Positions 42,884 through 51,400 are shown, counted from the stretch's first letter. The stretch: DNA of 64,000 bases from Candidatus Saccharimonadota bacterium (GCA_905372095.1 CAJPNK010000001.1:248001-312000), one strand, 5' to 3'. Notes: generated by a model from the sequence alone, not told the origin. Numbers and translations are program-made.

Positions 42884-43054
42884 GTGGCAACTAATCCGCC
42901 AAAAGGCCCTGGTCGAAAAGGTGCAATTAGACAACGGACCCAGGTATTAAACCCGGTCATTAAACGGTATGTCAAACGCGATTCGACGACTGGTCAATTT
43001 ATTAATGTCAAATCAGATAAGAAGCCTTTTAAGGGCGTACGAAAGGAAAAATAA
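42884..43054 (+). CDS. Small basic protein of a widespread mobile-element pair (56 residues)
   Basis: GTG start 5 bases after AGGAGGTACGAG. Encodes VATNPPKGPGRKGAIRQRTQ... ending DKKPFKGVRKEK. I recall similar 55-60-residue proteins ('KNPPKGxGRxGAV...RSQVxNP...DKxPFKGVRKE') in many bacteria, often next to the small CxxC protein encoded here immediately after. Its stop codon directly abuts the next ATG (TAAATG). Too short for many ORF callers because of the GTG start. Function unknown. Confidence 0.8.
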   Translation: MATNPPKGPGRKGAIRQRTQVLNPVIKRYVKRDSTTGQFINVKSDKKPFKGVRKEK

Positions 43055-43261
43055 ATGTTCAATTATTATGTAAACGATCATGCGCAAGATAATGGAGATC
43101 ACGAAGTTCACCGAGATGGGTGTATCTATCTCTCGCTTATAAGAAGTAAAACCTATCTCGGTGTATTTACGAACGCAATTATCGCGGTGCAGAAGGCAAA
43201 GATGTATTATATGCAGTGCAATGGATGTGCTTATTGTTCCCCCGAGGCGAATACAGACTAA
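43055..43261 (+). CDS. Small cysteine-containing protein, partner of the 56-residue protein
   Basis: 68 residues, MFNYYVNDHAQDNGDHEVHRDGC..., ending MQCNGCAYCSPEANTD, with cysteines in RDGCIYL and CNGCAYC. This is a widespread family ('YYVNxxAQxNGDHEVHxxxC...NGCxxC') seen with mobile elements (recalled). It probably binds a metal through its four cysteines and histidines. Translation is coupled to the preceding gene. A strong terminator follows. Confidence 0.85.
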   Translation: MFNYYVNDHAQDNGDHEVHRDGCIYLSLIRSKTYLGVFTNAIIAVQKAKMYYMQCNGCAYCSPEANTD

Positions 43262-43282
43262 CTTAGTGTGAACCTTTGCTTA

Positions 43283-43312
43283 AATAGACAGTAATGTTCC
43301 TGTCTATTTTTG
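43283..43312 (+). terminator. Rho-independent terminator
   Basis: AATAGACAG, loop TAATGTTC, CTGTCTATT followed by TTTG: a perfect 9-bp stem closing the two-gene small-protein unit. Confidence 0.88.
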
Positions 43313-43335
43313 ATGGTTGATTATATAATTAATAC

Positions 43336-43474
43336 TGTCTAAGTCATTCACATTTGAGATTAATGCGATATTTTTCGCACGGTAAAGTTCTAAAAACGGC
43401 ACCGTGCAGAAACATTCGAGCTTTACGCTCAAGTGTGGATCAATGGCTTAGACACCTAGTACGGTGTCGTTTTT
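43336..43474 (+). ncRNA. Candidate structured, possibly pseudoknotted RNA
   Basis: A TATAAT box at 43324-43329 would start RNA at about 43336. Nested complementarities follow. P1 is TGTCTAAG 43336-43343 with CTTAGACA 43447-43454. P2 is CACATTTGAG 43349-43358 with CTCAAGTGTG 43428-43437 (one G-U). P3 is TGCGA 43364-43368 with TCGCA 43375-43379. P4 is CGGT 43380-43383 with ACCG 43401-43404. AAAAACGGCACCGT (43392-43405) can also pair over 14 bp, with one G-U, to ACGGTGTCGTTTTT (43461-43474). That crosses P1/P2 and resembles a terminator/pseudoknot switch. Then TGTCG(43466-)/CGACA(-43483) offers another competing stem just before the ribosome site of the gene at 43495. No known RNA family recognised. 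Confidence 0.5.
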
Positions 43475-43494
43475 ATTTGCGACAAAAAGAAAGG

Positions 43495-43862
43495 ATGTCC
43501 ATGCAGCCAGTATTTGTCCTTATAATATTTTTTGCAGTTATTAGTTATATATTGACGAGATCAAATAAAAAAGGCGGAAGTTCTAGCTCACCACATGAGG
43601 TGAGGAGTAAATCGAAATATAAAGTTGAAGCAGCTAAGAAAAAGATAATAAATCGTGCTAGCAAGAGGGGGTCAATTACAGTGATGAGGAGATTGAGTTT
43701 ATTCTAAAAACGGCCCTTGACCATTCGGGAATAGAGGGAGTTAAAAGAATAGGCGAGACATTTGAATCTGCCCCTGATAAGATCATCGACCAGATAATGA
43801 TGAAAATAGAAAAAGAGCATCTCTTTTCAATAGTTGACAATCAGAAGGGTCCTACCCGATGA
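43495..43862 (+). pseudogene. Small membrane-anchored protein gene with a frameshift in a G run
   Basis: ATG after GAAAGG. First frame: MSMQPVFVLIIFFAVISYIL (membrane anchor), then a basic linker to ASKRG. It next runs out of frame to a stop at 43707. If the five-G run near 43670 had six Gs, the reading frame would continue VNYSDEEIEFILKTALDHSG... to ...NQKGPTR, ending at a TGA (43860-43862) that overlaps the next ATG. So one gene of about 122 residues is split by a one-base deletion, or the base call is wrong. Function unknown. Confidence 0.6.
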
Positions 43863-44038
43863 GTGCTGAATATGAATTTCCAAAACTCTTTACTCAAATG
43901 GCAAGAGACTATCAGGGTGGATCAATGGACCCGATCTATTTTGCCGTTCTCAGGATGATTGACGAAGATCTTATTGGTGTAGATGAGCCAGAAAAAGATG
44001 TAGCTGCTGAGAGGAGGAATATTTTGCGAAAAAGGTAG
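43859..44038 (+). CDS. Small acidic protein, possibly part of a broken gene
   Basis: 59 residues, MSAEYEFPKLFTQMARDYQG..., ending NILRKR; starts in an ATGA overlap with the preceding gene. After its TAG the same reading frame is open again (REILNAKNSKSLEDM...) and runs into the recombinase remnant. It may therefore be the front of a longer protein fused by deletion to the recombinase tail, with the TAG as one more lesion. No family recognised. Confidence 0.5.
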   Translation: MSAEYEFPKLFTQMARDYQGGSMDPIYFAVLRMIDEDLIGVDEPEKDVAAERRNILRKR

Positions 44039-44047
44039 CGCGAAATA

Positions 44048-45143
44048 TTGAATGCAAAGAATAGCAAATCGCTTGAGGATATGTCCATAAAATATGCTAT
44101 TGCACTAGTCCTGGATGACTACCGGATTGAGTTTAATAAGGTAGAAGATGACCGAATAGCCGCACTAAAAACACCGCAGAGTTACGCATTTGAGCGTGGG
44201 ATCAAGTCTCGATCAGGCAAGCAGAAAACGACAGATGCGATTAAGAAAATACTCGCAAATTACTTCTACGCAGGCTATACCACAAGCAAGCTAAGCGACA
44301 AGATGAATAAAGGCTTGCACGAGGCTTTAGTTTCTCTTGAAGTCATTAAGAAAAACAGAGGGATTATAGATGGCACCATTAACAACTATTTCCTACACGG
44401 TGATAATAATAATAATAAATATGTTCCCTCTTAGGGGCGGATTTTTATTGTGTGCCAGATGTGGGCACCCGCTTTTGGGGAGTGCGCCAAAAGGGAACGG
44501 AGGTAGTTATCCTCAATATCATTGTGCACAGCCATGCTGCCGTAAGAAAATTACAGATGTTTCGCCTGCGGTTAGTCTAGATAAGGCTCATGATGATTTT
44601 CGGGCTTTATTGCGCTCTCTAAAGCCTCTAAATGATGGTGTCTCGCGCCTATTTAAGGAAATCGTTGTCCAGGAGTGGAACGCGCAATTCGAGCAGGCAA
44701 TCAATACAAGTAGTGACCTTACCGCAAGGATTTCTAGACTTGAGGAGTTTACTTTTCAGATTAATAAGAAGTTTATCGAAAATAAAATATCAATTGATGA
44801 AAGAGATTTACAGAAGTCGGCCAATGAAAATGAAATCAAATCACTGCGGAAAGAATTGGATGAAGTTGAACAATATAAAGAGAACTATTAGTCAATCATC
44901 GATAACGCAATGCAATTTATTGATGACCCGGAAACTTTCTGGAACCATGCCGACACCTCTGTGAAAAAGCTCGTACAACAGTTTATCGCGCCAAATGGGA
45001 TTCTGTACGATACTGGAACGGGTTTTGGAACCATGCGAGAGATAGGATCTTATCTGTTAATAAAAAAATTAGCCTCCGAAGAGGCTAAAAATCATACCTT
45101 GGTAGCACTGACTGGGATCGAACCAGTGACCTTAGGCTTATGA
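44048..45143 (+). pseudogene. Decayed large serine recombinase (C-terminal part only)
   Basis: Recognisable pieces of a TM7-type serine recombinase. The linker DAIKKILANYFYAGYTTSKL leads to the zinc ribbon RGGFLLCARCGHPLLGSAPK ... QYHCAQPCCRKK. The coiled coil ends LRKELDEVEQYKENY, and the tail is MQFIDDPETFWNHADTSVKK...LLIKKLASEEAKN. The catalytic N-terminal domain with the nucleophilic serine is absent. A frameshift sits at an AAT microsatellite (about 44402-44417) and an in-frame TAG at 44889-44891. The last codons read through a tRNA terminator into the tRNA-Met gene (ending TGIEPVTLGL). It once probably moved the element that ends at this tRNA. Confidence 0.8.
45063..45090 (-). terminator. 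tRNA-Met terminator with TTCG tetraloop
   Basis: On the - strand: TTAGCCTC, loop TTCG, GAGGCTAA, then TTTTTTTA. It lies 10 bases after the tRNA 3' end. Confidence 0.93.
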
Positions 45144-45176
45144 GTCCTACGCTCTAACCAACTGAGCTACAGTGCC
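45100..45176 (-). tRNA. Elongator tRNA-Met (CAT)
   Basis: Cloverleaf on the - strand: acceptor GGCACTG, D arm TAGCTCAGTTGGTTAGAGC, anticodon loop CTCATAA, T arm GTTCGATCC, and encoded CCA. The sequence around the D/anticodon stems (GAGCGTAGGA...) resembles Gram-positive elongator Met. The top pair of the anticodon stem is an A-G mismatch. Its 3' half faces the decayed mobile element, the usual orientation for tRNA-targeted integration. Confidence 0.9.
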
Positions 45177-45196
45177 GCAAGAGTAAAGCACTGTAG

Positions 45197-45226
45197 ATTA
45201 TAGCAGATAACAGTAATCGGTGGCAA
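45197..45226 (-). promoter_or_regulatory. Promoter of tRNA-Met
   Basis: On the - strand, TTGCCA (complement of 45221-45226), 18-base spacer, TATAAT (complement of 45197-45202). Confidence 0.75.
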
Positions 45227-45355
45227 GCTAGGTTTTTTAAGGATAATTTAATGAAGCTGTCGGACAATATGCTTTGAGAAATATTTCCCGCACTTCTCTA
45301 GCGAGCCGCTCTTCTGTGTCAAGGGCGGTTTGCTATTCTGTGCTATAATTTTGCC

Positions 45356-45619
45356 GTGAACGATGAGCTAGAATTGAATGAACGAGTAGAAGTTATTGCG
45401 ACGTTTGGCAGCGGTTTAGAATTGTGCGTACCGCGGCGGTTTAGACGTCCGAATGGGCGTGAGGTTGAAGTAAGCGAGCTAGGTTTGCGGCATCCAGTAG
45501 CTAAAGGACGGCGAACGATGCATATTTTTGATGTGACGGACGGGCAAGCTGATTATCGGCTGGAATTCGATAGCGAGCGGTTGACTTGGCGATTGACGCG
45601 CGAGGCGGAGCATGGCTGA
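45356..45619 (+). CDS. Small protein of unknown function upstream of the Y-family polymerase
   Basis: 87 residues starting with GTG. TATAAT lies at 45344-45349, six bases upstream, so a leaderless mRNA is likely. The protein (MNDELELNERVEVIATFGSG ... WRLTREAEHG) is a small beta-rich fold (VEVIATFGSGLELCVPRRFR, HIFDVTDGQADYRLEFDSE). It overlaps the polymerase gene by 8 bases, so it is co-translated and perhaps functionally linked, like the small partners of UmuC/ImuB in some bacteria (inference). Confidence 0.7.
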   Translation: MNDELELNERVEVIATFGSGLELCVPRRFRRPNGREVEVSELGLRHPVAKGRRTMHIFDVTDGQADYRLEFDSERLTWRLTREAEHG

Positions 45620-46937
45620 ATCAGCTAGCCAAAGAAAGTGGTCCCTCTCAAATGGCTTAAACTTGAAACATAGTCAAACATTACCGCTGATTATGCATAT
45701 AGATCTCAATAGCTGCTTTGCGACCATTGAACAGCAGTCGCGGCCGCTGCTGCGCGGGCGGCCAGTGGCGGTAGTTAATCGTTTGGTCGAGAACACTTCG
45801 GTTATCACTGTGAGTTACGAAGCGAAAGCTTACGGTGTTAAGGCTGGCATGAAATACCGCCAAGCTAAACGCCTGTGTCCCGAGCTGGTAGCGCTCGACA
45901 GCGACCCGCCGAAGTATCGCTGGGTATATCGGCAGCTGCTACGAATTATGAACAGCTACAGTCCGTCGGTGGTAATGAAAAGCATTGATGAAGGTATAAT
46001 TGATTTTGCAGTAGCGCCCGAATTGATGCGGTCGCGCGGCTTAGAAGCCATCGGCAAAGAGATAAAGCATCGGTTGCGCACCGAAGTAGGCTCGTACATG
46101 CGTTGTAATATCGGTATCGGTACTAACCGTTTCTGGGCCAAGATGGCGGCTAGCTTGCACAAACCTGACGGGCTTGATGTCGTGGCGGCGCAAAATGTGC
46201 AAGCGGTGCTAGCTGGTTTAACTTTACGCGATTTGACGGGGATTGCGCGGCACAATGAACAGCGGCTGAATGCGGTGGGAATTTTTACACCGCTGCAAAT
46301 GTATGAATCGTCGCCGGAGGCGCTTCATACTGCTTTTCACAGTATTAATGGTGAAAAGTGGCACCAACGTTTGCACGGCTGGGAAGTCGATGATTTGATA
46401 AGCGACGTTAAAACATGCGGCCGCCAATACGTACTAGAGGAGCGCAATATGCCGCGGCAACAAATAGCCGCTCGATTGCACAATTTAGTCGAGGCGGTTG
46501 GACAAAAATTGCGCTCGCAGCGCAAGTCGGCGCGCGGCGTCGGTATTTATGTGCGAATGGCGGGCGTGGGTAGCGACTCAAAACTATCGTCGAATAATGG
46601 ACGCTGGGGCCGCGCGGGTAATTACTGGCAGCGTAAATATTTAGCGCCGCTGCCAATGTTTAGCGATGCTGCGTTGTGGCGTGTTGCCGAAGAGTTATTC
46701 TGCCAGGCGCCGGCTGGCGATATACGCGAGATAGGCGTGCATTGTTATAATCTGTATAACAGCACCAGCGATCAACTGAGTTTGTTTGGCGACGAATTGG
46801 CGCGCGAGCGGCAAACCACTTGGGCGATTGACGAGATTAATCAGCGGTACGGCGCTCGGACTATTCACGCTGCTAGTACGCTTAATACCGAGGCGGTTCG
46901 CACCAAGATTCCGTTTGGCAGTACGCGCTATTTATAA
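45612..46937 (+). CDS. Y-family DNA polymerase (DinB/UmuC type)
   Basis: 441 residues. Catalytic motifs are HIDLNSCFATIEQQ (first Asp), VSYEAKAYGVKAGMKYRQAK, and SIDEGIIDF (SxDE). These are followed by the HhH-like RDLTGIARHNEQRL, the little-finger domain, and near the C-terminus DQLSLFGDE, a canonical sliding-clamp binding motif. It should perform translesion synthesis. The conserved domain begins at about residue 28 after a variable N-terminus; an ATG at 45693 would start right at it. A LexA-like repressor gene lies 2.9 kb upstream in the mobile region. Confidence 0.92.
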   Translation: MAESASQRKWSLSNGLNLKHSQTLPLIMHIDLNSCFATIEQQSRPLLRGRPVAVVNRLVENTSVITVSYEAKAYGVKAGMKYRQAKRLCPELVALDSDPPKYRWVYRQLLRIMNSYSPSVVMKSIDEGIIDFAVAPELMRSRGLEAIGKEIKHRLRTEVGSYMRCNIGIGTNRFWAKMAASLHKPDGLDVVAAQNVQAVLAGLTLRDLTGIARHNEQRLNAVGIFTPLQMYESSPEALHTAFHSINGEKWHQRLHGWEVDDLISDVKTCGRQYVLEERNMPRQQIAARLHNLVEAVGQKLRSQRKSARGVGIYVRMAGVGSDSKLSSNNGRWGRAGNYWQRKYLAPLPMFSDAALWRVAEELFCQAPAGDIREIGVHCYNLYNSTSDQLSLFGDELARERQTTWAIDEINQRYGARTIHAASTLNTEAVRTKIPFGSTRYL

Positions 46938-46984
46938 ATGTATTACTGCATATAGTATCAATTAATACTAGTGTCCTGATGGAT

Positions 46985-46990
46985 TATAAT
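46985..46990 (+). promoter_or_regulatory. -10 box of tilS
   Basis: TATAAT, 9 bases before the ATG at 47000. This decides the start: an upstream in-frame ATG (46979) would lie 5' of the promoter. Confidence 0.55.
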
Positions 46991-46999
46991 AAAGGTAAT

Positions 47000-47845
47000 A
47001 TGACGTACCTAGTGGCAGTTTCTGGCGGCGTGGATAGTGTGTGTTTATTGGATATGCTAAGCCGGTCGGAACATCGGCTAATTGTAGCGCATGTCGAACA
47101 TGGAATTCGCGGCGAGGCTTCGCGCGCTGATGCGCGGTTTGTGGCGGCGCTGGCGCAGAAATACAATTTGCCGTTTGTTTCGGTGTCGCTTGATCTCGGG
47201 TCGAATGCTAGCGAAGAATTAGCACGCCAGAAGCGGTATGACTTTTTGCTAACACAGGCGCAGAAGTTTGGCGCGGTGCTGGTTACGGCGCATCATGCTG
47301 AAGATGTTGCCGAAACAATTGCTATCAATATTGAGCGAGGTACGGGATGGCGTGGGTTGGCTGTGTTAGCGCGTACAGGAATTAGACGTCCGCTGATTTC
47401 TTTTACCAAGACGCAATTGTACGATTATGCGCTGCAGCATCGCTTGGAGTGGGTTGAGGACGCAACGAACGCAAGCGGTCTTTATCAACGCAATCGTGTT
47501 AGAAAAGCACTAAAAAGTGTTATTAATCGACGCATAGTTGTAAAATTACTGCAGTTGCGCGCTAGACAGCTAGCCTTACGGAAAGATATTGAACGCGAAA
47601 TTGAGCGGATTGCGCTACATAATAGCGGTTCGCGGTATTTTTTGTCGCAGATTGATGATGACGTAGCGTTAGAGCTACTAGCGAGCGATATTGCCAGGCA
47701 AACTGGCGGACTGCGCCCGACTCGGCCGCGTACTCAGCGGGCTTTGCTGGCTATCAAGACGGCGCGGCCGGGTGCTAAAATTGATGTCGGCGATGGCGTG
47801 CAATTAGAAATTACCTCTCGAACTTACTGCGCGAAGGTGGTATAA
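47000..47845 (+). CDS. tilS: tRNA(Ile)-lysidine synthase TilS (short form)
   Basis: 281 residues with the PP-loop SGGVDSVCLLDML, HVEHGIRGEASRADARF and VTAHHAEDVAETIAINIERG. It ligates lysine onto C34 of tRNA-Ile(CAT) so that it reads AUA; the likely substrate gene is at 32187. It lacks the C-terminal TilS substrate-binding domains of longer homologues and ends soon after the catalytic and helical linker regions. An ftsH gene follows, as in many bacteria. Confidence 0.92.
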   Translation: MTYLVAVSGGVDSVCLLDMLSRSEHRLIVAHVEHGIRGEASRADARFVAALAQKYNLPFVSVSLDLGSNASEELARQKRYDFLLTQAQKFGAVLVTAHHAEDVAETIAINIERGTGWRGLAVLARTGIRRPLISFTKTQLYDYALQHRLEWVEDATNASGLYQRNRVRKALKSVINRRIVVKLLQLRARQLALRKDIEREIERIALHNSGSRYFLSQIDDDVALELLASDIARQTGGLRPTRPRTQRALLAIKTARPGAKIDVGDGVQLEITSRTYCAKVV

Positions 47846-47898
47846 TTACAGAGATATTCTGAATTTGATTATAAAACCACGAAAGGATACATATTTCA

Positions 47899-49758
47899 AT
47901 GCCTAAACCTCGTAAACAAAAGGTGAGTAATAAAGTTCGGCTCGGTTTATTCTGGGCAATTATCGTTTTGATTGGACTGTCGCTATATGCGGCATTTATG
48001 CCGGCTAAGCCGCTCCAGGAAGTACCAATCGCTCAGGTGATTCGAGACGCCAACGAAGGCAAAGTAGCCAAGATCGAAGGCCAAGGCGGCGACCTTCAGG
48101 TGACTATGAAGGGTGAAAATAAGCCGTCTAAGCGGACATACTTAGGCGGCGGGGTTTCGTCGCTGCTGAAAGACAATATACTTAACGAAAAAGGCCGTGC
48201 AGTTGTTTCGGATAGCGCGCCAGTTGATAATTCTTTGATGCTGACTTTGATGACGGTGGTTTTGCCAGTGTTGCTGATCGGCGCGCTGTTTGTTTTTATG
48301 ATGCGGCAAGCTCAGGGCCAGAATAGCCAGGCGATGAGTTTTGGTAAAAGTAAGGCTAGGCTATACGGCCTTGATAAAGAGCGGGTGGTATTTGACGATA
48401 TCGCTGGCAATGATAATGCTAAACAGGATTTACAAGAGGTCGTTGACTTTCTCAAGCATCCGAAAAAATATCAAAGTCTCGGTGCCAAAATCCCGAAGGG
48501 CGTGCTGCTAGTTGGCGATCCAGGTACTGGCAAGACGATGCTAGCGCGAGCAGTAGCTGGCGAGGCGGATGTACCTTTCTTCTCTATTTCTGGTTCAGAG
48601 TTTGTTGAAATGTTTGTCGGTGTTGGTGCCAGCCGCGTGCGCGACCTTTTCCAGAAGGCTAAGAAAAACGCGCCGGCGATTGTTTTTATCGATGAGATTG
48701 ACGCCGTCGGGCGCAAACGCGGCAGCGGTATGGGCGGCGGTCATGATGAGCGCGAGCAGACACTGAATCAAATTTTGGTAGAGATGGACGGTTTTGAAGC
48801 GGACACCAATGTGATTGTAATTGCGGCGACCAACCGGGCTGACGTGCTTGATCCGGCGCTGCTCAGGCCAGGCCGCTTTGACCGGCACGTGACGATTAGT
48901 TTGCCGGAGCGCAAAGATCGCGAAGCTATTTTGAAAGTTCATTTCAAAAATAAGCCGACTGACGACACAGTTGATCTCGATAAGCTGGCAGCCAAAACGG
49001 CTGGCTCTAGCGGTGCCGATTTGGCGAATATTGCCAACGAGGCGGCAATCATTGCAGCCCGGCGCAACTCCAAGAAGGTGTCGAATGACGACCTGACCGA
49101 AGCTTTTGAAAAAGTGGCTATCGGCCCGGAGCGCAAAGCTAAAGTAATGAACGACCACGAAAAGGAATTAACTGCTTATCACGAAGCTGGCCACGCCATT
49201 GTTGGTCATGTCTTGCCAGACAGCGATCCGGTACACAAAATCACTATCATTCCGCGCGGCGGTACGGGTGGCGTGACGTGGTTCTTGCCTCCAGAAGACA
49301 GAAGTTACACTAATGTTTACGAGTTCAAAGATATTCTAGCGCGGGCGCTGGGCGGCCGGATTGCCGAGAAGCTGATTTACGGCGATGATGGTATCACTAC
49401 TGGCGCTGGCAGTGATTTGCGCCACGCCGCTAAAGTTGCCCGCAATATGATAATCGAACAAGGTATGGGCTCGAAACTGCGCGACCAAGTCTTCCACGAG
49501 GATAATGGCGGCATGGTTTTTGACAAAATTACCCACGACCGGCCATATTCAGAGGCGACAGCACAAGAGATCGACAACGAGGTTGAGGCGCTAATCAAGG
49601 AAGCGTCGGTTCGTGCCGAGGCAATACTCAGCAAGAATCGGGCAGTGCTTGAAAAGCTCAAGGATGCTTTGCTCAAAAACGAAACTCTCGAAGAAGAAGA
49701 CGCCGCTAAATACATGAAGGATGCGGTGCTGCCAAAGGAAGTAAAACTACACGCATAA
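47899..49758 (+). CDS. ftsH: ATP-dependent zinc metalloprotease FtsH
   Basis: 619 residues: two membrane helices (LGLFWAIIVLIGLSLYAAFM and MLTLMTVVLPVLLIGALFVF) flanking an external domain. The AAA module has Walker A GDPGTGKT (about residues 206-213, Asp where GPPGTGKT is usual), Walker B IVFIDEIDAVGRKRG, and second region of homology NRADVLDPALLRPGRFDR. The protease domain has HEAGHAIVGH (about residue 428). It degrades unneeded membrane and short-lived proteins. Ribosome site GAAAGGA. Confidence 0.97.
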   Translation: MPKPRKQKVSNKVRLGLFWAIIVLIGLSLYAAFMPAKPLQEVPIAQVIRDANEGKVAKIEGQGGDLQVTMKGENKPSKRTYLGGGVSSLLKDNILNEKGRAVVSDSAPVDNSLMLTLMTVVLPVLLIGALFVFMMRQAQGQNSQAMSFGKSKARLYGLDKERVVFDDIAGNDNAKQDLQEVVDFLKHPKKYQSLGAKIPKGVLLVGDPGTGKTMLARAVAGEADVPFFSISGSEFVEMFVGVGASRVRDLFQKAKKNAPAIVFIDEIDAVGRKRGSGMGGGHDEREQTLNQILVEMDGFEADTNVIVIAATNRADVLDPALLRPGRFDRHVTISLPERKDREAILKVHFKNKPTDDTVDLDKLAAKTAGSSGADLANIANEAAIIAARRNSKKVSNDDLTEAFEKVAIGPERKAKVMNDHEKELTAYHEAGHAIVGHVLPDSDPVHKITIIPRGGTGGVTWFLPPEDRSYTNVYEFKDILARALGGRIAEKLIYGDDGITTGAGSDLRHAAKVARNMIIEQGMGSKLRDQVFHEDNGGMVFDKITHDRPYSEATAQEIDNEVEALIKEASVRAEAILSKNRAVLEKLKDALLKNETLEEEDAAKYMKDAVLPKEVKLHA

Positions 49759-49761
49759 ACT

Positions 49762-51399
49762 ATGGCGGGGCGAGGAAGTCGAGTACGGTCGGTTGTTGCG
49801 AAAGCGAATAGCAAATTGTCAGTACAGTGGGCGGCAATTCTGCTGTCTGGGTCGACAATGCTATCAAGCCTGCTGGGGATTTACCGCGATCGTTTAATTA
49901 ATGGCATGTACCTAGACACTTATAAAGTGGGTGCTGATGCTTATGTAGCGGCGTTTACCGTGCCGGATTTTATGTATTTCCTGCTAGTGTCGGGCGCTTT
50001 GAGCGTATCGTTTATTCCAGTGTTTAATCAGCGTTTGGCGAGCGGCAATAAGCGATCGGCATGGGAGCTGAGTTCAAGCTTACTGAATCTTTTTGCGGTA
50101 TTGACGTTAATCACTAGCGTGCTAATTATCATCTTTGCCGACCCGCTGGTGCGCTATGTTGTTGGCCCGGGCTTTGGCGAACAAGGACATGCTTTGGCGG
50201 TGAGTATGATGCGTATAATTGCCGTCAATCCGTTTTTGTTTGCGATTGCGACGGTAGTGTCGAGCATGCAGCAAGCAATCGGCCGGTTTACTTTTTTGGC
50301 ATTGGCGCCGACCATCTATAATCTAGGTATCGTCGTCGGTGCCAAATATTTTACTAACGGCATTAATATCTTTGGTTGGCAGATATTTGAAGGCGGCATT
50401 ATGGGTGTGGCGCTTGGCGTGGTGCTAGGGGCAATTCTGCAGCTAGTGGTTAGTTCAATTGGTCTGGTCGGCGTAAACTTTGACTATCGCCCGGTGATTT
50501 CTTGGCGCAACAAAGGTTTTCGTCAAGTCTTGAAACTTCTACCACCGCGCTCAATTGATCAAGGAATTGATTATTTTAATGGAATTGTTGAAATTAATCT
50601 AGCGTCACGGATGGGCGACGGAATTATGCGTGTTTACCAGCAGGCGTCAAGCTTGAGTTTGATGCCGGTAAATCTAGTCGGCGTAGCTATTAGCAATGCG
50701 GCTTTTCCGCGGATGACTGAACGGCTAGCGGAAGGGCGAGTTGATCTCTTCAAGAAAGAGCTGCGCTCGGTTTTCCGCTGGATTGTCTGGTTGGCCTTGC
50801 CGATTGCCGTGATTACTTTCTTTGCGCGTGGTTATGTGGTGGCATTCATCAAGAACGGCGGGCAGCCGGCGATTGCTAGTGTTCTCGGCGCGTTGGTGAT
50901 ATCGATATTCTTCCGGACGCTTTATCATATTATGGCGCGAACATTCTATGCACAGCAAGACACGCGAACACCTCTGTATATTTCGATAGCTACAATATCA
51001 TTGAATATCTTATTGGCAATAGTTTTCACGCAGCTGTTCGGCTGGGGAGTGTTTGGTTTGGCTTGGGCGCAATCGATTGTCTCGGTGGTAGAGATTGCGA
51101 TTTTGCTAACTATATTGCACGTACGTACACCAGGTATTTTTAATCGCAAGACACTACGCAGCATTATTACTATGATGATTGCCAGTGCAATTATGGGCGT
51201 GGTGACTTATTTTGTGGTACAGATGCTACAGTTGCAGTCGCGCGATATGAATTTTATGGCGGTTTTCCCGAAGTTTACTGTCATTGTGGTAGTGAGTTTT
51301 GCGGTATACATAGCTTTAAGTAAAGTATTTAAGCTTGAAGAGGCGGATCCGATTGTTGCGAAACTACAACAGCTGCTATTCGGCAGAGTGAGGCGTTAG
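49762..51399 (+). CDS. murJ: Lipid II flippase MurJ/MviN
   Basis: 545 residues with about 14 membrane helices of the MOP superfamily. The conserved early segment is STMLSSLLGIYRDRLINGMY, followed by YVAAFTVPDFMYFLLVSGAL, SFIPVFNQRL, and later QQDTRTPLYISIATISLNIL. It moves peptidoglycan precursor across the membrane, matching murC and the penicillin-binding protein in the window. It starts 3 bases after the ftsH stop, so it is probably co-transcribed. The lepA N-half starts 1 base after its stop. Confidence 0.94.
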   Translation: MAGRGSRVRSVVAKANSKLSVQWAAILLSGSTMLSSLLGIYRDRLINGMYLDTYKVGADAYVAAFTVPDFMYFLLVSGALSVSFIPVFNQRLASGNKRSAWELSSSLLNLFAVLTLITSVLIIIFADPLVRYVVGPGFGEQGHALAVSMMRIIAVNPFLFAIATVVSSMQQAIGRFTFLALAPTIYNLGIVVGAKYFTNGINIFGWQIFEGGIMGVALGVVLGAILQLVVSSIGLVGVNFDYRPVISWRNKGFRQVLKLLPPRSIDQGIDYFNGIVEINLASRMGDGIMRVYQQASSLSLMPVNLVGVAISNAAFPRMTERLAEGRVDLFKKELRSVFRWIVWLALPIAVITFFARGYVVAFIKNGGQPAIASVLGALVISIFFRTLYHIMARTFYAQQDTRTPLYISIATISLNILLAIVFTQLFGWGVFGLAWAQSIVSVVEIAILLTILHVRTPGIFNRKTLRSIITMMIASAIMGVVTYFVVQMLQLQSRDMNFMAVFPKFTVIVVVSFAVYIALSKVFKLEEADPIVAKLQQLLFGRVRR

Positions 51400-51400
51400 A

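Noticed and set aside
43336..43474. Retron msr/msd RNA
   Set aside because: The outer stem would fit an a1/a2 helix, but no reverse transcriptase gene is present nearby.
45091..45143. Protein ending ...LVALTGIEPVTLGL as a genuine C-terminus
   Set aside because: These codons are the reverse of the tRNA-Met gene and its terminator; this tail is a well-known artefact of reading into tRNA genes.
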